From: Arenibacter troitsensis
GTDB lineage: Bacteria; Bacteroidota; Bacteroidia; Flavobacteriales; Flavobacteriaceae
Assembly: GCF_900177645.1 (NCBI RefSeq)
Contig: NZ_FXAO01000003.1
Location: forward strand, 124,001-188,000
Reading direction: 5' to 3'
DNA length: 64,000 bases
In this document: piece after piece, positions 52,832 through 61,435 of the stretch
Position numbering within the stretch: the first letter of the stretch is position 1
How the letters are laid out: each line of letters begins with the position of its first letter
The notes under the pieces: model-generated
Databases searched by the model: none
What the model was told of the DNA's origin: nothing
Seen by the model: the letters and a program-made list of their open reading frames with translations, nothing else
Position numbers and translations under genes: made by a program

Positions 52832-54031
52832 ATGAGCCAACATTCCTCACCGTTTAGCAAGCAGCAATTACTGCCCCAAGAAGAAACTTTGGAAATCCTG
52901 AGACAAAAAGGGGAGCTTTTTATTGGGATTCCAAAAGAAAACCAATATCAAGAAAAGAGAATTTGTCTTACCCCAGATGCCGTAAATGCCATTACAGCCA
53001 ATGGACACAGAATTCTAATTGAATCCGGAGCTGGAGATGGTGCCAATTATTCCGATGTGGATTACATCAATGCCGGGGGCGAAATAACAAGGGATACCAA
53101 GAAAGTTTTTGCCTGTCCTATAATTTTAAAGGTGGAGCCTGCTACCTTACAGGAAATCCAGTTGATCAATCCACAATCCACCATCATTTCTGCCCTGCAG
53201 ATCAAGACCCAAAGCAAGAAGTATTTTGAGGAACTGGCCAAAAAGAGGATTACCGCTATTGCCTTCGAATATATAAGGGATGACGACGGCAAATATCCGG
53301 CAGTGCGCTCGTTGAGTGAAATAGCCGGTATATCTTCGGTATTGATCGCCTCTGAAATTATGGCCGCTACAAACAAAGGTAATGGCCTTATGTTTGGAAA
53401 TATTAGTGGTGTTCCTCCTGTGGAGGTCGTGATTATTGGAGCTGGCACCGTGGGCGAATTTGCGGCCAGATCGGCTATTGGACTAGGGGCCAATGTAAAG
53501 GTCTTTGATAATTCCATTACCAAATTACGGAGTATCCAAACCAATTTAAGACAGACCGTTTACACTTCCACCATACAGCCCAAAAACTTATTGAAGGCAT
53601 TAAAGCGTTGCGATGTGGCCATTGGCGCTACCCGTGGCAAGGATAGGTCACCTGTTGTGGTAACTACCACCATGATGGAGCAAATGAAGAAAGGGGCAGT
53701 AATTATCGATGTGAGTATCGATATGGGTGGCTGTTTCGAATCTAGTGAGGTTACTACCCACGACAAACCTATAAAGGTCAAAAATGGAGTATTACATTAT
53801 GGAGTTCCCAATATTCCTTCGAGATATCCCAAAACAGCTTCTATTTCCATTAGTAATATTTTTACCCCCTATTTATTGAAGATTGGGGAAGATGGTGGTT
53901 TTGAGAATGCCTTGCGATTTGATAAGGGCCTGCGCAACGGGCTATATCTATATCACGGCATCCTAACCAATAAATCCGTTGGAGAGTGGTTCGACCTCTC
54001 TTATAGCGATATTAATTTTCTTATTTTTTAA
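52832..54031 (+). CDS. ald: Alanine dehydrogenase
   Basis: 399 aa, with an N-terminal extension of about 30 residues common in this phylum. FIGIPKENQYQEKRICLTPDAV, the catalytic Lys in ILKVEPATLQE region, PAVRSLSEIAG, Rossmann motif VVIIGAGTVGEFAARSAIGLGA and DVSIDMGGCFESS. It converts alanine to pyruvate and ammonia with NAD. It is followed 3 nt later by a small membrane-anchored protein gene. Confidence 0.88.
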   Translation: MSQHSSPFSKQQLLPQEETLEILRQKGELFIGIPKENQYQEKRICLTPDAVNAITANGHRILIESGAGDGANYSDVDYINAGGEITRDTKKVFACPIILKVEPATLQEIQLINPQSTIISALQIKTQSKKYFEELAKKRITAIAFEYIRDDDGKYPAVRSLSEIAGISSVLIASEIMAATNKGNGLMFGNISGVPPVEVVIIGAGTVGEFAARSAIGLGANVKVFDNSITKLRSIQTNLRQTVYTSTIQPKNLLKALKRCDVAIGATRGKDRSPVVVTTTMMEQMKKGAVIIDVSIDMGGCFESSEVTTHDKPIKVKNGVLHYGVPNIPSRYPKTASISISNIFTPYLLKIGEDGGFENALRFDKGLRNGLYLYHGILTNKSVGEWFDLSYSDINFLIF

Positions 54032-54034
54032 TTT

Positions 54035-54415
54035 ATGGCATTTTTAAAGCGCTTGGGCTTCTTTCTTTTTGGATTATCTATTGGCTTGGTTTTTTTGACG
54101 ATTTTCCTAAAGAAAAAATCACAGGAAACCGGTACCGAATTCTGCTACTTTCCAAATTGTAGGACCCTAAAGGATATTAGGACCAAGCAAATTTCCTATT
54201 CGGACGCCATTGTTCAATTAATCCAACAAAAGGATTTGGACAGTACCGATATAAATGGTTTCTTATATAATGGCGATGTGGATTTTGGCAAAAGTGAGAC
54301 CAAGACCAAACCTTGCAAAACTTATTTTATTGAGGGTATGGTAAAAGATAAAGCGGCGATCTTGAAAGTGAAAAATTGTTCCCAAAAGGCCATTATAGAA
54401 AGTGTCGCATTTTAG
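54035..54415 (+). CDS. Small membrane-anchored protein (DUF4258-like)
   Basis: 126 aa. One N-terminal transmembrane segment (about 7-25), then a domain with TEFCYFPNCRTLKDI, NGDVDFGKSETKTKPCKTYFIEG and LKVKNCSQKAIIES. Four Cys in pairs could form disulfides. I recall similar proteins called DUF4258; the function is unknown. It is coupled to ald with a 3-nt gap. The stop overlaps that of the proline dehydrogenase gene by 4 nt. Confidence 0.6.
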   Translation: MAFLKRLGFFLFGLSIGLVFLTIFLKKKSQETGTEFCYFPNCRTLKDIRTKQISYSDAIVQLIQQKDLDSTDINGFLYNGDVDFGKSETKTKPCKTYFIEGMVKDKAAILKVKNCSQKAIIESVAF

Positions 54416-55578
54416 ATTTTTCTTCGCTTACGCTCTTTTTTCAATAAGGTGAGTTCCCGGCTGGTTTGGCCTGCTACGGAGGTATTTTCCTCCGCCCGTC
54501 TAATTAGATAGGGCATTACGTCCTTGACTGGTCCAAAAGGCAAATATTTGGCTACATTATATCCTTCTTTAGCCAAATTGAAGGAAATATGGTCACTCAT
54601 ACCATAAAGTTGCCCAAACCAAATTCTAGGGTCGTTGTGTTCAATATTACCGGCCTCCATTAATTCCATCAACCGGTAGCTGCTTATCTCATTATGTGTT
54701 CCTGCGAAAAGGGACATAGTGTCCAAATTTTCCACCATGTAGGCCACTACATTATCAAAATTTTCGTCTGTGGCTTTTTTGGATTCACAGATCGGGGATG
54801 GATACCCTTTTTCCCCGGCCCTGTCATTTTCTTTTTCCATATAGGCTCCGCGGACCACTTTCATCCCTATAAAATAATTGTTTTCCAAGGCATCCTTATG
54901 AAGTCTTTTTAAATAATCAAGACGGTCCCATCTATAAGTTTGCAGGGTATTGAAAACTATAGCCTTCTTTTTGTTGTATTTCCGCATCATCGCTTCCGCC
55001 AGTTCATCTGCTGCCCCTTGCATCCAGCTTTCCTCCCCATCTATCAAAATAGAAACTTCCAGATCATGGGCTTTTTTACAGACCTTGTCATATCTATTTA
55101 CAACGCGTTGCCATTCTTCTTGTTCATCTTTGTTAAGGCTGTGGCCTTCCGTAATCTTTTGATAAAGTTTAAAACGTCCAAAACCGGTTGGCTTGAAGAC
55201 TATGAAAGGTATGGCCGCATATTCTTTAACAAAATCCAGGGTTTTTAAGGCTTTTTCATAGCAGGAATCCAGCTGATTTTCCACTTCTTGCCCTTCTACG
55301 GAATAATCCAAAATGGTGCTTACTCCCTTTTCGAACATTTTATCGGCTACCACCAAACACTCTTCCTCGTTCACTCCTCCACAGAAATGATCAAAAACAC
55401 TGGCCCTGATAAGCTTTTCAACTGGTAAGTGTGCCTTTATGGCAAAGTTGGTTACGGCAGTGCCTATTTTAACCAAAGGTTCGTTGGCAATGAGTTTGAA
55501 TAAAAAATATGCCCTTTCTAATTCTGAGTCGGTTTTAAGTGCAAATGCAGTTGCCGTGTCCTCAAAAATTTCCTTCAT
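54412..55578 (-). CDS. putA: Proline dehydrogenase
   Basis: 388 aa, single-function type. FDHFCGGVNEEEC, TILDYSVEGQE, IPFIVFKPTGFGRF, ILIDGEESW, NTLQTYRWDRLDYLK, MKVVRGAYMEKEN, FAGTHNEISSYRL, and QLYGMSDHISFNLAKEGYNVAKYLPFGPVKDVMPYLIRRAEEN, which holds FAD and substrate residues. It oxidises proline to pyrroline-5-carboxylate with FAD and passes electrons to the quinone pool. The P5C dehydrogenase is not fused and not nearby. Own -7 box 23 nt upstream. Confidence 0.92.
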   Translation of the reverse strand: MKEIFEDTATAFALKTDSELERAYFLFKLIANEPLVKIGTAVTNFAIKAHLPVEKLIRASVFDHFCGGVNEEECLVVADKMFEKGVSTILDYSVEGQEVENQLDSCYEKALKTLDFVKEYAAIPFIVFKPTGFGRFKLYQKITEGHSLNKDEQEEWQRVVNRYDKVCKKAHDLEVSILIDGEESWMQGAADELAEAMMRKYNKKKAIVFNTLQTYRWDRLDYLKRLHKDALENNYFIGMKVVRGAYMEKENDRAGEKGYPSPICESKKATDENFDNVVAYMVENLDTMSLFAGTHNEISSYRLMELMEAGNIEHNDPRIWFGQLYGMSDHISFNLAKEGYNVAKYLPFGPVKDVMPYLIRRAEENTSVAGQTSRELTLLKKERKRRKI

Positions 55579-55600
55579 TCCTGTGAATTTATTAAGGATT

Positions 55601-55608
55601 CAAATATA
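55601..55608 (-). promoter_or_regulatory. -7 box TATATTTG for the proline dehydrogenase gene
   Basis: Exact TAnnTTTG match, 23 nt from the ATG at 55578. Confidence 0.5.
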
Positions 55609-55671
55609 AGTACAGATTTTATATTCTTATCATTTAAAATAATGTTTATTTTGCCGTAAATAAATCAATTA

Positions 55672-56733
55672 ATGAATTCTATTACAACACCCTCCTACTC
55701 TGTACATTTTAATGAAACGGCCTATGTGGCCCTTAATAGTCATTTGGCAAAATCCAATTATTCCAAAATATTTATTCTGGTAGATGAAAACACCCATAAT
55801 TGCTGTCTGCCTATTTTTATGTCGAAAATTGAAGGCGAATACGATTTTGAGATTATTGAAATAGAAGAAGGGGAAATCAATAAAAACATAGCTACCTGTA
55901 CACAAGTCTGGGAAGTTTTGTCCGAATTGGATGCGGATCGAAAAAGTGCCATGATAAACCTTGGCGGCGGCGTAGTTACGGATCTTGGAGGCTTTGTTGC
56001 TTCCTGTTTTAAACGGGGTATAGAATTTATAAATGTACCCACTACCCTCTTGTCTATGGTAGATGCCTCCGTTGGGGGAAAAACCGGTGTAGATCTTGGT
56101 CCCCTAAAAAATCAGGTAGGGATTATTAATCAGCCCCAAATAGTGTTGGTGGATACCGACTTTCTAAATACGTTGGACCAAAGACAGTTGAATAGTGGTT
56201 TTGCCGAAATGCTCAAACATGGTCTTATAAGCGATGCTGCCTATTGGGAAACCTTAAAAGGCCTTTCGGATTTTGATAATTTGGATGATTATATCCTAAG
56301 GTCGGTGGCCATAAAAAATGAAGTGGTACAACAGGACCCCACGGAACAGCATCTTAGAAAAATCCTAAATTACGGACATACCTTGGGACATGCCGTAGAA
56401 TCCTATTTCCTGGAAAGCCAAGATCACGAGCTACTATTGCATGGCGAAGCCATTGCGGTTGGAATGATACTGGAAGGTTATCTATCACATAAACTAACAG
56501 GCCTAGGCAAGAATGCTTTGGAGGATATTAAGGCCACCTTTCTCGAAAGATATAAAAAGGTAGAATTTGAAAAAAAGGATATCGACACCATTCTTACCTT
56601 GTTGAAATTTGATAAGAAAAATTCCCATGGTAACATCAATTTTGTTTTGTTGAAAAAAATAGGTGAACCCGCGATCGATATAAAAGTTACCCCGGATTTA
56701 CTGGAAGAAGCTTTTGCTTACTACGCGGAATAG
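55672..56733 (+). CDS. aroB: 3-dehydroquinate synthase
   Basis: 353 aa. NAD-binding LGGGVVTDLGGFVASCFKRGI, VPTTLLSMVDASVGGKTGVD, PQIVLVDTDFLNTL, AEMLKHG, and zinc ligands in NYGHTLGHAVES with the Lys preceding. It converts DAHP to 3-dehydroquinate in the shikimate pathway. It is divergent from the proline dehydrogenase gene. Other aro genes are absent from the window. Confidence 0.95.
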   Translation: MNSITTPSYSVHFNETAYVALNSHLAKSNYSKIFILVDENTHNCCLPIFMSKIEGEYDFEIIEIEEGEINKNIATCTQVWEVLSELDADRKSAMINLGGGVVTDLGGFVASCFKRGIEFINVPTTLLSMVDASVGGKTGVDLGPLKNQVGIINQPQIVLVDTDFLNTLDQRQLNSGFAEMLKHGLISDAAYWETLKGLSDFDNLDDYILRSVAIKNEVVQQDPTEQHLRKILNYGHTLGHAVESYFLESQDHELLLHGEAIAVGMILEGYLSHKLTGLGKNALEDIKATFLERYKKVEFEKKDIDTILTLLKFDKKNSHGNINFVLLKKIGEPAIDIKVTPDLLEEAFAYYAE

Positions 56734-56850
56734 AGGATACGTATACTATAATTGACGCTTTTACAACTCTTTATGAGGTTGATTGATAAAATTATATAGT
56801 TTAGGTTGTGTTAATAACCGCCCTTGTTTTTTGGGATTAAACCACCTGTT

Positions 56851-57177
56851 ATGTTACGTAAACTTGTAGATTACAAAAAACTGAGTCATGAGGTAGCTGC
56901 ACGCCTAATTGAAATGTATCCTTACGGCTACGGAGACGAAGATATCATTATGTTCAAAAATGTCCATGGGGAAATTATTGAAGCCGTGGAAGTAAAGACA
57001 GATGATACCATTTATCTTGTAAAGATCAGTAAAAGCCTGGCCAGTTTTATTTCAAATTTTGAGGATAATATGGAAAGGGAATTGGAAGACCAGTCAGAAT
57101 CCGAAACATTCGAATCTCCTTCAGATGAATTGGAGCCGGAATTAAACAATGATGAAGAGGAATCCAAATGGGATTAG
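56851..57177 (+). CDS. Conserved hypothetical acidic protein
   Basis: 108 aa from ATG 56851; a TTG at 56824 is less likely. The N-terminal 70 residues form a small alpha/beta fold (LVDYKKLSHEVAARLIEMYPYGYGDEDIIMF). The last 40 residues are acidic and disordered (QSESETFESPSDELEPELNNDEEE). Such proteins occur widely in Bacteroidota, to my memory without function. The stop overlaps that of the DinB gene by 4 nt. Confidence 0.65.
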   Translation: MLRKLVDYKKLSHEVAARLIEMYPYGYGDEDIIMFKNVHGEIIEAVEVKTDDTIYLVKISKSLASFISNFEDNMERELEDQSESETFESPSDELEPELNNDEEESKWD

Positions 57178-57695
57178 GCTTGTAGGTATTTGTAGGTAAT
57201 AATCTGTTGATGGTGTCTTAAATGACCACATATAACAAATCCTAATGCCCCTACGGTCCATTCTATATTACTGGCTATCCCGGTACGGGAAAGTTCTTCA
57301 TTCTCCAAATTATTGAATAGGGTTATGGATGCCTCCCTAACAGCTTTAAATTCGGCTATAAGGCTATCCTTGCCTCTCTTGTTGGCATTTGATTGTTTAA
57401 CAAACAAATCCTGATCAAAACCAGGCAAAGGTGTCTGGTCATTCCGCAGGAAACGCAGGGCTCTATACTGAAAAACTCGTTCGGCATCAATTATATGCAA
57501 AATTACTTCCGCTATGGTCCATTTACCCATTGCATAGGAACTGTGCAATTTATTGTCCGGAATATTTTCAATAAACTGGGCAAACTCGGTTTTTCCATTG
57601 GCCAATAAGACGTTTAATTCGCTTTCATCCAATACGGATAAATAAGTTCCGTAAAACTGATCGTATGCCTCCTTGGGTAAATCGGATTTTATCAT
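57174..57695 (-). CDS. DinB-family four-helix protein
   Basis: 173 aa. DinB_2 fold: SYAMGKWTIAEVILHIIDAERVFQYRALRF, then a helix with DSLIAEFKAVREASITLFNNL, and C-terminal VICGHLRHHQQIITYKYL. The His in LHIIDAER and GHLRHHQQ are expected metal ligands. Members are metal-dependent transferases or of unknown role, often linked to thiol metabolism. Apparently monocistronic. Confidence 0.8.
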   Translation of the reverse strand: MIKSDLPKEAYDQFYGTYLSVLDESELNVLLANGKTEFAQFIENIPDNKLHSSYAMGKWTIAEVILHIIDAERVFQYRALRFLRNDQTPLPGFDQDLFVKQSNANKRGKDSLIAEFKAVREASITLFNNLENEELSRTGIASNIEWTVGALGFVICGHLRHHQQIITYKYLQA

Positions 57696-57765
57696 TTTGT
57701 AAATATTAAAAGATTGCTTTGGGCAAAATATGCCTTATTTATTCCAACCTACTTCAAAACAAAAA

Positions 57766-57790
57766 ATCCCAAACAAAAACTGCCTGGGAC
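57766..57790 (-). terminator. Weak terminator candidate after the Lrp gene
   Basis: On the minus strand GTCCCA and TGGGAT pair with a 13-nt loop and are followed by TTTTT. Six pairs including a G-U give a weak stem. Confidence 0.4.
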
Positions 57791-57819
57791 CTTTTACATT
57801 TTTTGTCTTTAAAAATCAA

Positions 57820-58299
57820 TTACATTTCGTTGAAGATCGTGTGCATTAGACGTTTTTTGTCGTTGATGCTTTCTTCCAATGAAATCATTGTCTCGGTTCT
57901 ATCGATACCATCAATATCATCTATTTTAAAAATAATATTTTTGGCATGATTCGTATCCTTGGCTCGTATTTTACAGAAGATATTGAATTTCCCTGTAGTA
58001 ATATGGGCTACAGTAACATTTGGGATTTGATTCAATCGCTCCAATACAAACTTCGTTTGATGCGTTTTTTCCAAAAATATACCCACATAGGCAATAAAGG
58101 CATATCCAAGTTTAACATAATCCAATGTCAGGGATGATCCTTTGATGATGCCTGCTTCCTCCATTTTCTTCACACGAACATGAACCGTTCCTGCGGAAAT
58201 CAGAAGCTTTTTTGCTATATCGGTAAATGGTGTTCTGGTATTGTCAATTAACATATCCAGAATTTGGTGGTCTATTTCGTCTAATTTTACTTTACCCAT
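57820..58299 (-). CDS. Lrp/AsnC-family transcriptional regulator
   Basis: 159 aa, standard length. The N-terminal HTH has DEIDHQILDMLIDNTRTPFTDIAKKLLISAGTVHVRVKKMEEAGII; the C-terminal RAM ligand domain has FIAYVGIFLE, NVTVAHITTGKFNIFCKIRAKDTNHAKNII and IDRTETMISLEE. It probably senses an amino acid and forms octamers on DNA. Its targets cannot be read; no amino-acid gene is adjacent. Own -7 box 19 nt upstream. Confidence 0.92.
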   Translation of the reverse strand: MGKVKLDEIDHQILDMLIDNTRTPFTDIAKKLLISAGTVHVRVKKMEEAGIIKGSSLTLDYVKLGYAFIAYVGIFLEKTHQTKFVLERLNQIPNVTVAHITTGKFNIFCKIRAKDTNHAKNIIFKIDDIDGIDRTETMISLEESINDKKRLMHTIFNEM

Positions 58300-58317
58300 T
58301 AGTATTTAATTTAAATG

Positions 58318-58325
58318 CAAAAATA
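58318..58325 (-). promoter_or_regulatory. -7 box TATTTTTG for the Lrp-type regulator gene
   Basis: TAnnTTTG match, 19 nt from the ATG at 58299. Confidence 0.45.
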
Positions 58326-58384
58326 ATAAAATATAGAATTAAATGTAATGAATACATCATTTTTTTATGAAAACCGTAACTTTT

Positions 58385-59512
58385 TTACATTTTTTGAAAA
58401 AATATTCCATTGATACCGAGTAAGTCCATAAGCTCTGGGTTGTTTTTGAGCGTTTTTAAGTCCTTAGAAAATAGACAATTATATGTTTTGTGGCCAAATT
58501 TACCTTGTAAATCCCCTATTTCTTCCAATTTCCCTTTAAATTCAATCTTACCGTCAACCAAGGTTTCCACAAATTGGATGGCGGCACTGTTGCCTAATTC
58601 ATACTTGGGCTCCAGAATGTGGATATTCTTCATCATTACATCATAAAATAATTTGTTGTTGTCCGGAATATTGAAATAGGAATCCATTTTGTATTGATTA
58701 ATGGTCCCCTTTGAGATTACCTCTAGAGCCTTTACCAGGGCCGTAAAAATATATTTCCTAGTCTCTTCCCTCTCATAATCTCCAGGAAAATGACCAGACT
58801 CAAATAATATGGTAGGTATATGCAACATTTGGAATGTATCACCAACACAATTGCTGTTAAACCCATCATCGTATCTTCCCACTTGACCAGGGATAAACTT
58901 TTGCAGTTCTTGATTCATGGCCACAATCAATTGCATGCTAATCCCCCTGGTTTTGGAAATACTGCGTTCTGGGTCATGTGCAGGTGCCAAAAAGGAAACC
59001 GTTGCGGGTTTTGGAGTATTTCCTACATTAAAAATAGTGCGTTGGTCGTGAAGGTTAAAACAATAATTGGGTTTAAAATCCTCGTATATTTTTCTTAAAA
59101 CGATACTTTCAGGTTGGGTCCTTTCCTGGGCATCCCGGTTTAAATCCACTCCGTTGGCATTGACCCTAGTGTAGGCCATGGCTCCATCCGGATTTAATAT
59201 GGGAACAATTTTAAGGGTACAGTTTTTTAAAATGCTACTGGCCAGATCTGAACCCGACTTTAAAAAATTTATTAAATCCAAAACAGCTTTTGTTGTGGTG
59301 GACTCGTTTCCATGCATTTGGGACCACATCAAAATTTTTAATTTTCCCTTTCCAAGCACTATACTTTTTATAGCCCGTTCTTCCACAGATAATCCCTCGA
59401 TTTGGACAATAAAATCTTTGGCGACAGTATGTAGAAATGGGTCAATGTCCTTATCCGTAACGTATCTGCCTTTTATCGTTTCTTCCCTTATAGCATTATA
59501 ATTTAACGGCAT
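58385..59512 (-). CDS. M14-family zinc carboxypeptidase, cytoplasmic form
   Basis: 375 aa from ATG 59512 (MPLNYNAIRE); ATG 59557 would place the start inside the -7 box. Zinc site: MWSQMHGNEST (His and Glu), then NPDGAMAYTRVNANGVDLNRDAQ and FNLHDQRTIF with the third ligand; catalytic Glu in ILFESGHFPGD. It resembles the secreted peptidase at 2754 over the catalytic part, but it has no signal peptide. The substrate is unknown. The promoter region contains two TTAC-N4-GTAA sites shared with the divergent Xre gene. Confidence 0.85.
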   Translation of the reverse strand: MPLNYNAIREETIKGRYVTDKDIDPFLHTVAKDFIVQIEGLSVEERAIKSIVLGKGKLKILMWSQMHGNESTTTKAVLDLINFLKSGSDLASSILKNCTLKIVPILNPDGAMAYTRVNANGVDLNRDAQERTQPESIVLRKIYEDFKPNYCFNLHDQRTIFNVGNTPKPATVSFLAPAHDPERSISKTRGISMQLIVAMNQELQKFIPGQVGRYDDGFNSNCVGDTFQMLHIPTILFESGHFPGDYEREETRKYIFTALVKALEVISKGTINQYKMDSYFNIPDNNKLFYDVMMKNIHILEPKYELGNSAAIQFVETLVDGKIEFKGKLEEIGDLQGKFGHKTYNCLFSKDLKTLKNNPELMDLLGINGIFFQKM

Positions 59513-59542
59513 GCGCAAGACTCTGGTTTTAATTGTACCGTG

Positions 59543-59550
59543 CAAAGGTA
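59543..59550 (-). promoter_or_regulatory. -7 box TACCTTTG for the M14 peptidase gene
   Basis: Exact TAnnTTTG match on the minus strand, 31 nt from the ATG at 59512. Operator site 1 lies 14 bp upstream, over the expected -33 region. Confidence 0.55.
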
Positions 59551-59563
59551 GTATCAAAATATT

Positions 59564-59597
59564 TTACATTTGTAAATTACATTTATTACAAATGTAA
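59564..59597. promoter_or_regulatory. Operator candidates 1 and 2, TTAC-N4-GTAA
   Basis: TTACATTTGTAA (59564-59575) and TTACAAATGTAA (59586-59597) are 22 bp apart, about two helical turns. Together they form a larger inverted repeat, with 13 bp on each arm. The first covers the -33 region of the M14 gene promoter. Confidence 0.65.
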
Positions 59598-59786
59598 ACT
59601 AGTCAAACATGCCAAAACTGAAGCTGTTGGATCCAGTTTTTGCTATTGGCCAAAAAATTTGCTTTATCTATAGTATAAATACATATTATTATTAGTCAAT
59701 TTAATTGGCATTGTTATCTAAAGTATTAGATTAATATTTATTCCCTTTAAACAGGGTACTCCCCATGAGAATTAGACTAATTTATA

Positions 59787-59818
59787 TTACTTTTGTAAAT
59801 ATATATTTACAATTGTGA
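59787..59818. promoter_or_regulatory. Operator candidates 3 and 4, overlapping the Xre promoter and start
   Basis: TTACTTTTGTAA (59787-59798) covers the -7 box, and TTACAATTGTGA (59807-59818, one mismatch) covers the GTG start. They are 20 bp apart. A perfect 20-bp palindrome, TTGTAAATATATATTTACAA, spans the gap between them. This is the layout expected for autorepression. Confidence 0.6.
59788..59795 (+). promoter_or_regulatory. -7 box TACTTTTG for the Xre regulator gene
   Basis: TAnnTTTG match, 19 nt before the GTG at 59815, fully inside operator candidate 3. Confidence 0.5.
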
Positions 59819-60192
59819 ATACTACTGAATTTATTAATAGAATAGATCAAATTTTGAAGTTCCATGATCTGTCGGCTTCCGTGTTTGCCGACACTATAGG
59901 TGTTCAGAGATCTAGTATCTCCCATCTTTTGGCGGGCAGAAATAAACCCAGTCTGGAATTTGTTCTTAAGGTCGTTACTTCTTTTCCGGATGTTGATCTG
60001 TATTGGCTGTTGTTCGGTAAGGGCTCTTTTCCCAAGAAGGCCAAAGCTGCCCCCAACGAGGAACCCGAGTCGAAAGTGGATGTAAAGAATGTGGAGTCCC
60101 ATGCTGACTTGCCACGTTCCGAGGCTATAGATAAAATAGTTATTTTTTATTCCGACGGTAGTTTTAAATCCTATTCGGATAAAGGAAGTTGA
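59815..60192 (+). CDS. Xre-family helix-turn-helix transcriptional regulator
   Basis: 125 aa, GTG start; no ATG is nearby in frame. HTH domain at about residues 5-68: EFINRIDQILKFHDLSASVFADTIGVQRSSISHLLAGRNKPSLEFVLKVV, then DVDLYWLLFGKGSF. A Pro/Glu/Lys linker follows, then a conserved-looking tail, DKIVIFYSDGSFKSYS. Such regulators are common single-copy genes in flavobacteria. Four TTAC-N4-GTAA sites in the divergent region suggest that it binds there and represses itself and the M14 gene. Confidence 0.85.
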   Translation: MNTTEFINRIDQILKFHDLSASVFADTIGVQRSSISHLLAGRNKPSLEFVLKVVTSFPDVDLYWLLFGKGSFPKKAKAAPNEEPESKVDVKNVESHADLPRSEAIDKIVIFYSDGSFKSYSDKGS

Positions 60193-60242
60193 ATTATTCG
60201 TTTTTCGACTGTTTTCAGCATCAAATTTCTTTATTTTGTGTC

Positions 60243-60623
60243 ATGACTAAAAACATGACTTTTGGGGTGCTGCTACTCATGCTTGTGGTATGCTCTTGTT
60301 ATCAGCCTGAACGCAATTGCGCCGACTTTAAAAATGGAAAATTTTCCTTTACCGCAGAGATCAACGGGGAAAAGCTAACTACCACATTTGTCCGAAAAGA
60401 CAGTATTGAATTGGATTTTTTTCAGGGGAAAGTGGATACCTCTTCCATTAGATGGATAAATGATTGTGAGTATATCGTAAAAAAACTTCATCCAAAGAGT
60501 ATGGCCGAAGAGAAATCAATTCATATGAAGATATTGTCCACAAGCGATAATTCGTATACATTTGAATATAACGTTGTGGGTAGCACCAAAAAATCCAAGG
60601 GAACCGCAATTAAAATACAATAA
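60243..60623 (+). CDS. Small conserved lipoprotein
   Basis: 126 aa from ATG 60243; a longer frame from 60189 overlaps the Xre gene stop and starts before the signal peptide. Signal with lipobox-like LVVCSC, then YQPERNCADFKNGKF. The mature domain is beta-rich, with SSIRWINDCEYIVKKLHP and SIHMKILSTSDNSYTFEYNVVG. I recall homologues mislabelled as DNA topoisomerase IV; nothing here supports that. It precedes terC by 2 nt, so the pair is probably cotranscribed. Confidence 0.7.
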   Translation: MTKNMTFGVLLLMLVVCSCYQPERNCADFKNGKFSFTAEINGEKLTTTFVRKDSIELDFFQGKVDTSSIRWINDCEYIVKKLHPKSMAEEKSIHMKILSTSDNSYTFEYNVVGSTKKSKGTAIKIQ

Positions 60624-60625
60624 CT

Positions 60626-61435
60626 ATGTTTGAAATCTTATCTTCTCCCGATGCATGGGTGGCTTTGGTTACCCTTACCTTTTTGGAGATCGTCCTAGGA
60701 ATAGACAATATTATCTTCATCTCCATAATCGCTAACAAACTTCCGAGAAAACTACAGGCCAAAGCAACGAATCTAGGGCTGCTTTTGGCTATGGTGCAAA
60801 GGATTATATTGTTGTTTGCCGTTTCCTTCTTAATTGGGCTTAAAAATCCATTTTTCTATATAGAAAGCTCGTGGGTTTATATGGGAATAAGCGGTCAGGC
60901 CTTGATCTTGTTTTTTGGGGGGCTGTTCCTGTTGTATAAAAGTACCTCCGAAATTCATGAAAAAATAGAAATGCCCGAGCACGATGAGAACCAAGTTAGT
61001 GCCAAGGGTATTACCAGCTTATCCAGTGCCATTGTTCAAATTGTTCTAATCGACTTTATTTTTTCCATAGATTCCATCCTTACTGCTGTTGGTATGACCA
61101 ATGGTATAGGCAACAAGCCCGGTGATGCATTATTGCTCATGATCATTGCCGTGGTTATTTCCATCATTATCATGATGGTCTTTGCCAATCCAATAAGACA
61201 ATTTATAAGCGCCCATCCTTCCATGCAGATTCTGGCTCTATCTTTTTTAATACTTATCGGATTTATGTTGATCATGGAGGCGGCACATCTAAGTCACGCC
61301 AAATTCTTCGGCAATGAAGTGGGGGCAATTCCCAAAGGCTACCTTTACTTTGCCATTGCCTTCTCCTTATTTGTGGAATTTCTCAATATACGCATGCAAA
61401 GGAACAAGGAAAAGCCGTCGGAAGTCAAGGAGTAA
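60626..61435 (+). CDS. TerC-family membrane protein
   Basis: 269 aa, about seven transmembrane segments. TerC signature: FLEIVLGIDNIIFISIIANKLP in TM1 and VLIDFIFSIDSILTAVGMTNG in the middle; the acidic and Asn residues within the membrane are characteristic. The family is linked to metal export (manganese, calcium) and tellurite resistance. No ter genes are adjacent, and the manganese link is a family inference. It is the second gene of a pair with the small lipoprotein. Confidence 0.88.
   Translation: MFEILSSPDAWVALVTLTFLEIVLGIDNIIFISIIANKLPRKLQAKATNLGLLLAMVQRIILLFAVSFLIGLKNPFFYIESSWVYMGISGQALILFFGGLFLLYKSTSEIHEKIEMPEHDENQVSAKGITSLSSAIVQIVLIDFIFSIDSILTAVGMTNGIGNKPGDALLLMIIAVVISIIIMMVFANPIRQFISAHPSMQILALSFLILIGFMLIMEAAHLSHAKFFGNEVGAIPKGYLYFAIAFSLFVEFLNIRMQRNKEKPSEVKE

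Noticed and set aside
53062-53544. 160-codon ORF antisense to alanine dehydrogenase
   Set aside because: The plus-strand gene has clear enzyme motifs throughout this region, so the antisense frame is a shadow.
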